Source of the DNA: Holophagales bacterium
Lineage (GTDB): Bacteria; Acidobacteriota; Thermoanaerobaculia; UBA5066
Length of the DNA stretch: 64,000 bases
Assembly: GCA_016714815.1 (NCBI GenBank)
Contig: JADKBZ010000009.1
Location: 291,113-355,112 of the forward strand
Direction of reading: 5' to 3'
Made by a program: the position numbers and the translations under genes. Below are positions 22,836 through 31,231 of this stretch, in pieces. Within the stretch, counting starts at the first letter, position 1. Each line of letters begins with the position of its first letter. The notes under the pieces are model-generated. The model ran no database searches, was not told where the DNA came from, and saw nothing but the letters and a program-made list of their open reading frames with translations.

Positions 22836-24578
22836 GTGACCTCCGACGCGGCGAGTGCCGCCTCCTCGCGCCGCGCCCACCCTTCGACGGCCGCCGGGCG
22901 CGCCATCGACCTCCTCCTGCTCGGCGTGCTCGGCGCCTCGGTCGCGGGTGTCGTCGCCCTCGCCGAGCAGTGGGGCGCGCCGCTGCGCGAGGCCGTGCCG
23001 ATCGACCTCTCTCCGTCGGCGCTTCCGGGCTACACGCTCCTCTCCCTCTCGCGCGGCCTCGCGGCGTACATCCTCTCCCTCGCGTTCACGCTCGTCGTCG
23101 GGACGCTCGCCGCGCGCTCGCGCCGCGCGGAACGGATCCTCATCCCTGTGCTCGACATCGGGCAGGGGATCCCGGTCCTCGGCTTCCTTCCCGGACTCGT
23201 CCTCGGGATGGTCGCCCTCTTTCCGCGGACGAACGTCGGCCTCGAGCTCGCCTGCGTCGTGATGATCTTCACGGGGCAGGTCTGGAACATGGCCTTCTCG
23301 TTCTACGGCTCCCTGAAGGCCGTTCCGACGGAGATGTACGAGGTCGCCCGGCTGCACGGCTTCTCCCGCTGGAAGACGTTCCGGACGGTGGAGCTCCCGT
23401 CGGCCGTGATCGGCCTCGTCTGGAACTCGATGATGTCGATGGCGGGCGGCTGGTTCTTTCTGACGGTCAACGAGGCGTTCGTCCTCGGCGGCCGCGACTT
23501 CCGCCTGCCGGGGGTCGGCTCCTACATGGCCGTCGCCATCGAACGGGGCGACACGCGCGCCATGGTGTGGGCGGTCGTGGCGATGACCGTGATGATCGTC
23601 GCCGTCGACCAGCTCCTCTGGAGGCCGCTCGTCGTCTGGTCCCAGGGGTTCCGCGTGGAGGAGACCGGCGGAGAAGAGGCGCCGACGTCGTGGGTCGTCT
23701 CGCTCCTGGGGCGCTCGCGCCTCATTCGGAGACTCCGCCGGACCGTCCGGCGCGGAAGGGAGGAGGCCCGGGCGCGGGCCGCGGCGCGAGGCGCCGTTCC
23801 CGGCCCGGCCGCCCCGCGGGGGGACGGCGTGCGCAAGGCGGCGCTGCTTCTCGGCCTGCTCCTGACGGCCGCGGCCGCGCTCTGGGGGGTGATCCGCCTC
23901 GGCGGCCTCCTCGTCCGGGTCCCGGTCCGCGAGTGGGGCGTCCTCGGTCTCGCCCTCGGGGCGACGGCGCTCCGGACGGCCGCCGCGCTCGCACTCTCCG
24001 TCCTCTGGACCGTTCCCGTCGGGATCCTCCTCGGCCGCTCCCGCACCTGGTCCCGCCGGCTCCAGCCGGTCATCCAGATCGTGGCGTCGTTCCCGGCGCC
24101 AATGCTCTACCCGCTCGTCACCGCGGCCCTTCTCTTCGCGGGCGCCCCCTTCGGCGGGATCGCGGCCGTCCTGATGGTCCTCGGGGCGCAGTGGTACGTC
24201 CTCTTCAACGTCCTCGCCGGGGCGAGCGCGATTCCGGGGGACCTGGCCGAGGCGGCCGGCGTCTACCGCGTCTCGGGCCTGAAGCGCTTCCTGACTCTCG
24301 ACCTGCCGGCCGTCTTCCCCTATCTCGTGACCGGCCTCGTCACCGCGGCCGGGGGAGCGTGGAACGCCTCGATCGTCGCGGAGTCGCTCGTCTTTCGCGG
24401 GCGCGAGCTGACGGCCTTCGGCCTCGGGTCGCTCATCACCCGCGCCACCCACGAAGGGAACTTCCCTCTCCTTGCCGCCGGAGTCCTGACCATGTCCTTC
24501 GCCCTCGTCCTCCTGAACCGGACCGTCTGGCGCCGGCTCTACCGGCTCGCGGCGACGCGGTACGCTCTGAACCGATGA
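22836..24578 (+). CDS. ABC transporter permease, two fused NitT/TauT-type domains
   Basis: A 580-residue permease with two BPD_transp_1 domains in one chain: residues about 70-265 and 375-570, each with about five or six TM helices and an EAA loop (EMYEVARLHGFSRWKTFRTVELP and DLAEAAGVYRVSGLKRFLTLDLP) that docks to the ATPase. The Arg-rich segment 285-325 links them in the cytoplasm. Such importers move nitrate, sulfonates, taurine or similar anions, but the domain pattern does not reveal the substrate and no periplasmic binding protein gene is nearby. The fused form replaces the usual homodimer. It overlaps the ATPase gene by 4 bp (ATGA). GTG start at 22836, 7-8 nt after an ATACCT/GATACC -10-like word. 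Confidence 0.9.
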   Translation: MTSDAASAASSRRAHPSTAAGRAIDLLLLGVLGASVAGVVALAEQWGAPLREAVPIDLSPSALPGYTLLSLSRGLAAYILSLAFTLVVGTLAARSRRAERILIPVLDIGQGIPVLGFLPGLVLGMVALFPRTNVGLELACVVMIFTGQVWNMAFSFYGSLKAVPTEMYEVARLHGFSRWKTFRTVELPSAVIGLVWNSMMSMAGGWFFLTVNEAFVLGGRDFRLPGVGSYMAVAIERGDTRAMVWAVVAMTVMIVAVDQLLWRPLVVWSQGFRVEETGGEEAPTSWVVSLLGRSRLIRRLRRTVRRGREEARARAAARGAVPGPAAPRGDGVRKAALLLGLLLTAAAALWGVIRLGGLLVRVPVREWGVLGLALGATALRTAAALALSVLWTVPVGILLGRSRTWSRRLQPVIQIVASFPAPMLYPLVTAALLFAGAPFGGIAAVLMVLGAQWYVLFNVLAGASAIPGDLAEAAGVYRVSGLKRFLTLDLPAVFPYLVTGLVTAAGGAWNASIVAESLVFRGRELTAFGLGSLITRATHEGNFPLLAAGVLTMSFALVLLNRTVWRRLYRLAATRYALNR

Positions 24579-25909
24579 GCGCCGCCCCGCGCCCGATCGC
24601 CGCCGTGAGCGGCGTCCGGAAGACGTTTCGCGACGAGGCGGGACGCGAGCGCGTCATTCTCGACGGGGTCGACTTCGAGGTGCGCAAGGGAGAGGTCGTC
24701 GCCGTTCTCGGTCCCTCGGGCTGCGGGAAGTCGACTCTCCTCAGGATCCTCATCGGGCTGATCGCGCCGACCGCGGGGCGGGTCCTCTCGCACGGCGCGC
24801 CGCTCTCGGGGATCCATGCCGGCGCGGCCCTCGTCTTCCAGAGCTTCGCCCTCTTTCCGTGGCTCTCCGTCGAGGAGAACGTCCGGATCGGCCTGACCGG
24901 GCGGGACGTGTCCGAGGCGGACGCCGCCGCGCGCGTGGGCGACGTGATCGCCCGCGTCGGCCTCTCGGGGCACGAGCGCGCCACGCCGAAGGAGCTCTCC
25001 GGCGGGATGAAGCAGCGCGTCGGGATCGCGAGGGCCCTCGTCTCCGGGCCGGAGCTCCTCTGCATGGACGAGCCCTTCTCGGCCCTCGACGTCATGACGG
25101 CCGAGCTCCTGCGCGCGGAGGTCTACCGGCTCTGGTCCGACGGCGACACCGGACTCTCCTCGGTCCTCCTCGTCACCCACCTCATCGAGGAGGCCGTCAC
25201 GCTCGCCGACCGGATCGTCGTCCTCGGCGCGAACCCGGGCACGGTGCGCCGCGAGATCCCGAACACGCTCCCTCACCCGCGCGAGCCGCGCAGTCCGGAG
25301 TTCCTCCGGATGGTCGAGAAGATCCACGACGCCGTCACGGGCGTCCACCTCCCGGAGGAGGAGCCGGCGCCGGCTCCGGCACCGGCGCTGCCCGGTCGCG
25401 TCGCGATCGGACCGTTCGTCCCTCTCCCGCCCGCCAAGGTCGGAGAGATGCTCGGCCTCCTCGAGATCCTCGCGGACCACGGCGGCGAGATGGACCTCTT
25501 CGACGTCGACGCCCTGACCGAGTGGGACTTCGGGCGGACGATCGCGGTCGTGAAGGCGGCCGAGCTCCTCGATCTCGTCGACACGCCGAAGAACCGCGTC
25601 GTCCTGACGGACCCCGGCCGCGCCCTCGTCGCCGCCGCCCCCCGGGAGAAGCCTCTCCTCTTCCGCCGCCAGCTCCTCGGCCTCGGGACGTTCGTCACCG
25701 TCGTCCGCGCCCTCGCCCGGCGCGAGGACGCCTCGGCACGCGGCGAGGTCGTCCGCGACCTCCTCGCCGAACGCCTCCCGAACGAGGCGACGTCCGCCCT
25801 CTTCGAGACGCTCGTGAACTGGGGCCGCTTCGCGCAGCTCCTCGACTACGACGCGCCCGCCGACGAGCTCTCGCTCTTCGGCGGGCGCGCGGCGGAGACG
25901 GACGGCTGA
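24575..25909 (+). CDS. ABC transporter ATP-binding protein with C-terminal AAA-associated domain
   Basis: A 444-residue ATPase that powers the fused permease encoded immediately upstream. Residues 1-260 form the nucleotide-binding domain of NitT/TauT type: Walker A GPSGCGKST, Q-loop VFQSFALFPW, signature LSGGMKQRVGIARAL, Walker B LLCMDEPFSALD and the H-loop LLVTHLIEEA. After a Pro/Ala-rich linker (about 270-285), residues 290-430 form the helical AAA_assoc_C domain (GEMLGLLEILADHGGEMDLF) found in a subset of these ATPases and probably regulatory. Standard length for that subset. ATG overlaps the permease stop. Confidence 0.92.
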   Translation: MSAAPRPIAAVSGVRKTFRDEAGRERVILDGVDFEVRKGEVVAVLGPSGCGKSTLLRILIGLIAPTAGRVLSHGAPLSGIHAGAALVFQSFALFPWLSVEENVRIGLTGRDVSEADAAARVGDVIARVGLSGHERATPKELSGGMKQRVGIARALVSGPELLCMDEPFSALDVMTAELLRAEVYRLWSDGDTGLSSVLLVTHLIEEAVTLADRIVVLGANPGTVRREIPNTLPHPREPRSPEFLRMVEKIHDAVTGVHLPEEEPAPAPAPALPGRVAIGPFVPLPPAKVGEMLGLLEILADHGGEMDLFDVDALTEWDFGRTIAVVKAAELLDLVDTPKNRVVLTDPGRALVAAAPREKPLLFRRQLLGLGTFVTVVRALARREDASARGEVVRDLLAERLPNEATSALFETLVNWGRFAQLLDYDAPADELSLFGGRAAETDG

Positions 25910-25915
25910 GGTTTC

Positions 25916-26755
25916 CTACTTCGGGACGAAGGCCGTCTTCACCAGCTCCGGGCTGAACCCGGCGGGGGCGGTCCCCGCCGTCGCGTAGAGGTAGAGGGCG
26001 GTCCGGAAGATGCCGGAGAGGGCGGAGAAGACCGTCGCCAGGAAGAGCCAGTAGACGACCATCACGACCAGGCCGGCGGCCACCCCCGTTCCCCCGAACG
26101 CCATGCCGAGGACGACCGGAAGGGCAATGGCCGGGAGGGCGAGGAGGAATCCGAACAGCCCCATGCCGGCGCTTCCGGCGAGAGCCTCGCCCCAGCTCTT
26201 CCGGACGATCTCGGTCGAGCGCTTCACGGAGTCGCCGAGCGGCTTCTTCTCGAAGATGAGGACCGGGACGATGAAGAACGTCGCCACCGACCAGACGGCG
26301 CCGAGGACCTTCTGCAGGATCACCCCGACGAGCTTGAACCGGTCGGCGATCACCTGGAGGACGAGGCCCACCGTGGCCGAGACGACGGCCCAGACGAGGA
26401 TCGAGCCGAGGTTTCCGTTCGCGGCCCGGAAGCCGTCCGCCACGACGGGGTCCCCACCCTCGAGACGGATCCGGGCGCAGGCGATGGTGGCGACGTTGAA
26501 GTAGAGGGTGATCGTCCAGGTGACGACGTACCAGACGAAAAGAAGCACGTAGCCGAGGACGGGAGTCTGCTCGCCGCTGCCGCCGGCGAGCTGGGCGAAG
26601 AGCCCCAGCGCCCAGCCGCCGAAGGTCATCGAGGCCATCGCGACGAGGCCCACGAGCCCGGAGAGGAGCGGGAAGACGAGGATCTCCTTGTCCTGCCTCA
26701 GGACGGCCAGAGACTCCTTGAACAGCCGGTAGCTGCGGCCGATGCGATCGAACAT
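25916..26755 (-). CDS. Polytopic membrane protein of DUF6159 type
   Basis: A 279-residue integral membrane protein with about six TM helices. It opens with GRSYRLFKESLAVLRQDKEILVFPLLSG, the hallmark of the DUF6159 family, followed by helices at about 30-50, 70-92, 117-140, 150-172, 200-225 and 228-250; the loop KRSTEIVRKSWGEAL is conserved in the family. The biochemical function is unknown. The start at 26755 has a Shine-Dalgarno (CAGGAGACCGTC-ATG on the minus strand), and TAGAAT at 26837-26842 is a plausible -10 box. It is convergent with the ABC operon (6 bp apart) and follows the sigma-54 activator gene on the same strand. Confidence 0.82.
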   Translation of the reverse strand: MFDRIGRSYRLFKESLAVLRQDKEILVFPLLSGLVGLVAMASMTFGGWALGLFAQLAGGSGEQTPVLGYVLLFVWYVVTWTITLYFNVATIACARIRLEGGDPVVADGFRAANGNLGSILVWAVVSATVGLVLQVIADRFKLVGVILQKVLGAVWSVATFFIVPVLIFEKKPLGDSVKRSTEIVRKSWGEALAGSAGMGLFGFLLALPAIALPVVLGMAFGGTGVAAGLVVMVVYWLFLATVFSALSGIFRTALYLYATAGTAPAGFSPELVKTAFVPK

Positions 26756-26853
26756 GACGGTCTCCTGTCGAGCCGGAAGAGGGTTTGGGACGGCGCGTCC
26801 TCGCGGAGCGCCGGCGAATGACGGGATTTCGCGGGGATTCTAGCCCGCGCCCT

Positions 26854-28477
26854 CTACCGCCCGTCCTCTCCCCACTCCTTGAGCTTCCGGTAGAGCGTCG
26901 CGACGCCGATGCCGAGCCTCTTCGCGGCCTTCTCGCGGTGGCCGTTCTCCTCGCCGAGGAGGGCGAGGACGTGCGCCCTCTCGACGCCCGCGAGGGTGTC
27001 GCCCGCGGCGGCGCCGCCGCGGGCGGGGCGGCCGATCTCGTCGGGGAGGTCCTCCGCTCCGACGCGCACCCCGTCGGCGAGGACGGCCGCGCGCTCGACC
27101 GCGTTTCCCAGCTCGCGGACGTTGCCGGGCCAGGGAGTGCCTGAGGAGGAGGCGGGCCGCCTCGGGCGTGAACCCGCTCACCTTCACGCGCATTCGCGCC
27201 GCCGCGTCGAGAAGAAGCGCCCTGGCGAGCGGGAGGACGTCTTCCGGCCGCTCGCGCAGAGGCGGGATCGGGATCTCGATGACGCGGAGGCGGTAGTAGA
27301 GGTCCTTCCGGAAGTGCCCCGTCTCCACGTCGCGGGCCAGGTCGCGGTTCGTCGCGGCGACGACGCGGACGTCGATCTTCCGGCTCCGGTTCTCGCCGAG
27401 CCGCCGGACCTCCCGTTCCTGGAGCGCGCGCAGGAGCTTGGCCTGGAGGCCCAGCGGCACCTCGCCGATCTCGTCGAGGAAGAGCGTCCCGCCGTTGGCC
27501 GCCTCGAAGAGGCCGGGCCGGTCGGAGGCGGCGCCGGAGAAGGCGCCGCGGGCGTGCCCGAAGAGCTCGCTCTCCAGGAGGTTCTCCGGCAGGGCGGCCC
27601 CGTTGATGGCGACGAACGGCCCGCCGGAGCGCCCGGAGCGCTCGTGGATCACGCGGGCGAGGACCTCCTTGCCGACGCCGCTCTCCCCGGTGAGGAGGAC
27701 GGTGGAGTCGACGCGCGCGACGCGGCAGGCGAGGTCGAAGGCGCGCCGCATGCCGGGGCTCTGCGCGACGACGCCCGGGTGCTCCTCCTCGATCTTTATC
27801 CGCGTCAGCTCGCTCCGGCGGGCCTTGAGCTTCGCCTCGGTCGCGCGGAGGGCGTCGCGGACGCTTGCGAGCTCCCCTTCGAGGCAGCGTTCCGAGAGGG
27901 TCGCGAACGAACGGCGCGTCGCCTCGTCCCACTCCTCCTCCGGCTCGCCCGCCATCCGGCAGACCGCATCCCCCTTTCCGACGCAGCTCTCCTCGATGAC
28001 GCGGATCGGCCGCCCGTGCACGGCGGTGAGGTAGCCGCTCGCGAAGCCGGTCAGCGTCCAGCAGACCGGTTCGTCCGCCTTGCCGAAGTGGAGGAGGTGC
28101 TGCTCGGCCTCGTAGGAGTCTTCCCAGATCGCCTGCGAGAAGTGCCGGGGCGGCGTCCCCGCCTCGCGCGGGACGGGGCGGAACGTGACGAGGCCCTTGA
28201 GGCGGTGGAGGCGCCCGCCCGCCTTGATCCACTCCTCCGGGCTCTCCCAGTCGAACGCCCCCTTCATCGCCTCGGCGGTCCGGAAGCCGTGCGCCCAGCC
28301 GAAGCGGTAGAGGACCCCGCGAGCGGCGGCGATCGAGAGCGTGTCGATGATCTCCTTCCGGAGGAGGCCGAGAGCGGCCGTGTCGAGGAGCACCGCCCGT
28401 TCGCCGGCGAACCGGTAGACGCCCCCCTTCGGGTCGGCGTCGAAGAGGGTGTCGAGCGTCAGGTCGTCGGCGCGCAT
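26854..28477 (-). CDS. V4R-domain sigma-54 activator (XylR/DmpR-like), frameshifted
   Basis: Encodes an N-terminal XylR-type sensory region (1-95), a V4R domain (about 100-170, YLTAVHGRPIRVIEESCVGKGD), a coiled-coil linker, the AAA+ domain (Walker A GESGVGKE, loop GAFSGA for GAFTGA, Walker B LFLDEIGE) and, in another frame, a Fis-type HTH (HREKAAKRLGIGVATLYRKLK). The frame is lost near 27133-27136: after RLLLRHS the expected WPGNVREL is present one frame over, and removing one C from the minus-strand CCC run restores the full protein. This is either a sequencing error in a short homopolymer or a young pseudogene. V4R activators bind small hydrophobic or aromatic effectors. The gene is divergent from a pirin gene that has a sigma-54-like promoter. 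Start ATG is 6 nt from a GATGAT hexamer. Confidence 0.8.
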
Positions 28478-28620
28478 GGCGCGATCATCTCAAAACGAGA
28501 GGCTCCTCCCTCTCGAATCGACCGGCTCTCCCGAGGGGCGGCTTCCGGGTCCGCGCCGCAAACACCGTACCCGCAGGCGATTGCCGCGGGCCTTCGCACG
28601 ATCCGCGGCTTCGGGCCTTC

Positions 28621-28636
28621 TGGCCCGCCGGGTGCA
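28621..28636 (+). promoter_or_regulatory. Candidate sigma-54 promoter of the pirin gene
   Basis: TGGCCCGCCGGGTGCA fits TGGCACG-N4-TTGCA with two mismatches; GG (28622-28623) and GC (28634-28635) are 12 bp apart. Transcription would start near 28647, 40 nt before the pirin ATG, which has a GGGAGG Shine-Dalgarno. A V4R sigma-54 activator is encoded divergently. Confidence 0.5.
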
Positions 28637-28686
28637 AGAAGGGTCCGCGGGGCCGCCCGATCGGCGCGGCCCCGGGAGGCCGGGCG

Positions 28687-29388
28687 ATGATCACGATCCG
28701 AAAGAGCGACGAGAGAGGCCACTTCGACCACGGCTGGCTCGACACTCGGCACAGCTTCTCGTTTGCCGACTACTGGGACCCTTCGCACGTGAACTTCCGC
28801 GCCCTCCGGGTCCTCAACGAGGACCGGGTGATGCCGGGGGCGGGCTTTGGCACGCACGGGCACAACGACATGGAGATCGTCTCGTACGTCCTCGCGGGCC
28901 GGCTCGCCCACAGGGACAGCCTGGGGAACGGCTCGACGATCGTCCCGGGCGACGTCCAGTACATGAGCGCCGGCACCGGCGTGAAGCACAGCGAGTTCAA
29001 CGAATCGAAGACCGACCCGGTCCACTTCGTCCAGATCTGGATCGTCCCCGACCGGCGTGGCTACGAGCCGCGATACGGGCAGAAGGGATTCGCGGAATCC
29101 GCGAAGAGAGGGGCGCTCCTCCTCGTCGCGTCCGGAGCCGGAGAGGACGGGTCGATCGCCCTCCGTCAGGACGTGAACCTCTACGCGACGATCCTGGGTG
29201 CCGGAGAGAGCGTGACGCTCGACCTCGCGAAGGGGCGGCATCTCTGGGTGCAGGCCCTGCGCGGGGAGGCCGAAGTGAACGGTCACCGCCTTTCGTCCGG
29301 CGACGGCCTCGCGGCGTCGGACGAGGAGGCGTTCACCCTCCGCGGCGCGGGCGCCGAGGCCGAGCTCCTCGTCTTCGACCTGGCCTGA
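28687..29388 (+). CDS. Pirin family bicupin (YhhW-like)
   Basis: A 233-residue member of the YhhW-type pirin group, whose E. coli homologue has quercetin 2,3-dioxygenase activity in vitro. The N-terminal cupin shows the metal site His57 and His59 (FGTHGHNDMEIV) and His101 with Glu103 (GVKHSEFNES), all four ligands intact. The C-terminal cupin (about 140-233) lacks them, as usual. The start MITIRKSDERGHFDHGWLDT matches the family N-terminus. The gene is divergent from the V4R sigma-54 activator and behind a sigma-54-like site, so induction by an aromatic or phenolic compound is a reasonable inference. The true substrate is unknown. Confidence 0.9.
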   Translation: MITIRKSDERGHFDHGWLDTRHSFSFADYWDPSHVNFRALRVLNEDRVMPGAGFGTHGHNDMEIVSYVLAGRLAHRDSLGNGSTIVPGDVQYMSAGTGVKHSEFNESKTDPVHFVQIWIVPDRRGYEPRYGQKGFAESAKRGALLLVASGAGEDGSIALRQDVNLYATILGAGESVTLDLAKGRHLWVQALRGEAEVNGHRLSSGDGLAASDEEAFTLRGAGAEAELLVFDLA

Positions 29389-29421
29389 TCCTCCCCAGGC
29401 GCGGAGCCTCTTCGGGAGAGA

Positions 29422-30345
29422 ATGCCCGGTGTGGCGATCCGCTTCCAGACCTCCGCCGAAGGAGAGACGCTCGTCGTCCGCGCCTCCGGTTTCGACGAGA
29501 GCCTCGCCGAGGTGCAGTCCTATGCTGTCGCGATCATCGAAGCCGCCGTGCGCGGCGCCCACACCCGGGTGCTGTGCGACGAGCGGGAGCTCGAATACCG
29601 GCTGAAGACGGTGGACACCTTCCAGGCCGCCGAGTTCCTCGCGGCGAACGCGCCCCGGGTCGCCCGGGTCGCGCTCGTCTGCAGCCCGAACGGCCTGGAG
29701 GACGCGAGCTTCTTCGAGACCGTCGCCGTGAATCGCGGCCTGACGGTCCGCGCCTTCCGAGACCCGGGCGAGGCGGGCCGCTGGCTCGACGAACCGGATG
29801 CCGCGGGTCCGTCGCGAACGCTGGGCACGCCCCGGCTCTCCCTCGTCGCCGCGACGCTCCGTCACGTGGAGGCGGAGCTGACGGGGCCACGGTCCCTCGC
29901 CCTGCTCCTCGGCGCGGCCGTTCCCGCGTCGTGGCCTCCCGGCGAGTACGACCGGCACGCCCAGGAATATTTCCGGGACCGGCTCGCGGCGGCGTCTCCG
30001 GCCGACGCCGGCTGGTTCGGCTGGTACGGAATCACCCGGACCGCTCCGTTCGCCTCCCCGACGCTCGTCGTGGCCGCGGGCTTCGTCGGGCCGCCCGGCG
30101 AGGACGGCACCGTCGAAACGGGCTATTCCGTCGTCCCGGAGGCGAGGGGCCTCGGCTACGCGACGGAGGCGGTGAAGGCGCTCCTGGCGTGGGCTCTGCG
30201 CAACGGAGCGTCGCGGGTGATCGCCCATACCACTCCCGCGAACGCGGCCTCCGTGACGGTCCTCCTGCGGTGCGGCTTCGTCGAGGACGGGCCTGGCGAG
30301 GAACCGGGAACGGTCCGGTTCGCGACGCGGGCCTCTGCCGGCTGA
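29422..30345 (+). CDS. Fusion: SpoIIAA-like/STAS-fold domain + GNAT acetyltransferase
   Basis: A 307-residue protein with two parts. Residues 1-122 look like the SpoIIAA-like (STAS/SEC14-type) small domain: VVRASGFDESLAEVQSY, TRVLCDERELEYRL, ARVALVCSPNGLEDASFFET and a final NRGLTVRAFRDPGEAGRWL. Residues 130-300 are a RimJ/RimL-like GNAT acetyltransferase: RLSLVAATLRHVEAEL at its start, ETGYSVVPEARGLGYATEAV with the acetyl-CoA loop, and the ANAASVTVLLRCGFVEDG motif C. The substrate amine is unknown. Either the ATG at 29422 or the GTG at 29431 could be the start; the latter sits 7 nt from a GAGAAT hexamer. I know no precedent for this pairing, but cannot search. Confidence 0.78.
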   Translation: MPGVAIRFQTSAEGETLVVRASGFDESLAEVQSYAVAIIEAAVRGAHTRVLCDERELEYRLKTVDTFQAAEFLAANAPRVARVALVCSPNGLEDASFFETVAVNRGLTVRAFRDPGEAGRWLDEPDAAGPSRTLGTPRLSLVAATLRHVEAELTGPRSLALLLGAAVPASWPPGEYDRHAQEYFRDRLAAASPADAGWFGWYGITRTAPFASPTLVVAAGFVGPPGEDGTVETGYSVVPEARGLGYATEAVKALLAWALRNGASRVIAHTTPANAASVTVLLRCGFVEDGPGEEPGTVRFATRASAG

Positions 30346-30367
30346 CCGGCGTCGGCCCCGTCCCTTC

Positions 30368-31231
30368 TCAGCCGCGACCGTCGGCGGTCATCAGCGTGCC
30401 GTAGAGCTCCGGGCGGCGGTCGCGGAAGAAGCCCCACGACGCCCGCTCCCGTCGGATCGCCGCGAGGTCGAGCGTCACGACGCGGACCCCCGTCTCGTCG
30501 CGCCCCATCTCGGCGAGGAAGGAGCCGTCGGTCCCGGCGACGAAGGACGAGCCGTAGAAGAGCTGGCCGTCCTCCTCGCCGATCCGGTTCGCGGCGGCGA
30601 CGGGGATGACGTTGGACACGGCGTGTCCGACCATCGCGCGGCGCCACCGGTCCCGCGTGTCGAGGCTCGGGTTCGCAGGCTCGGAGCCGATCGCCGTCGG
30701 GTAGAGGAGGACGTCGGCGCCGCCGAGCGCGAGGGCGCGCGCGCACTCGGGGAACCACTGGTCCCAGCAGACGGCCCCGCCGACGGCGCCGGCCTTCGTC
30801 GCGAATACGCGGAAGCCGGTGTCGCCGGGGCGGAAGTAGAACTTCTCCTCGTAGCCGGGGCCGTCGGGGATGTGGCTCTTTCGGTAGGTACCGAGGAGGG
30901 CGCCGTCGGCGTCGATCATCGCGAGGGTGTTGTAGTAGGCGTTGCCGGCGCGCTCGAAGAACGAGAAGGGGAGGACGACGCCGAGCTCCTTCGCCAGCGC
31001 CTGGAAGCGTTCGAGGGTGGCGTTCCCCTCCACCGGGCGCGCTTCTTCGAAGAAGGTGTCCTTCTCCTCGCGGCAGAAGTAGGGGCCCTCGAGGAGCTCG
31101 GGCGTCACGACGAGGCGCGCGCCGCCTCCGGCGGCCTCGCGCACGAGCCCCTCGACGCGGGCGACGTTCTCCTCGCGGCTCCCGCCGAGGGCGCACTGGA
31201 CGATTCCGAGCGCGAGCGATTCGGCCGTCAT
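30368..31231 (-). CDS. aguB: N-carbamoylputrescine amidase
   Basis: Hydrolyses N-carbamoylputrescine to putrescine, CO2 and ammonia, the last step of the agmatine route to polyamines. The 287-residue nitrilase-fold enzyme has the complete Glu45-Lys118-Cys155 triad (VVTPELLEGPYF, TYRKSHIPDGPGYEEKFYF and AVCWDQWFPE). The CWDQWFPE and YFCREE blocks are specific for this subgroup of the nitrilase family. The start overlaps the agmatine deiminase stop by 4 bp (ATGA), so the two form an aguA-aguB operon. The enzyme itself looks intact even though its partner gene is broken. Confidence 0.93.
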   Translation of the reverse strand: MTAESLALGIVQCALGGSREENVARVEGLVREAAGGGARLVVTPELLEGPYFCREEKDTFFEEARPVEGNATLERFQALAKELGVVLPFSFFERAGNAYYNTLAMIDADGALLGTYRKSHIPDGPGYEEKFYFRPGDTGFRVFATKAGAVGGAVCWDQWFPECARALALGGADVLLYPTAIGSEPANPSLDTRDRWRRAMVGHAVSNVIPVAAANRIGEEDGQLFYGSSFVAGTDGSFLAEMGRDETGVRVVTLDLAAIRRERASWGFFRDRRPELYGTLMTADGRG

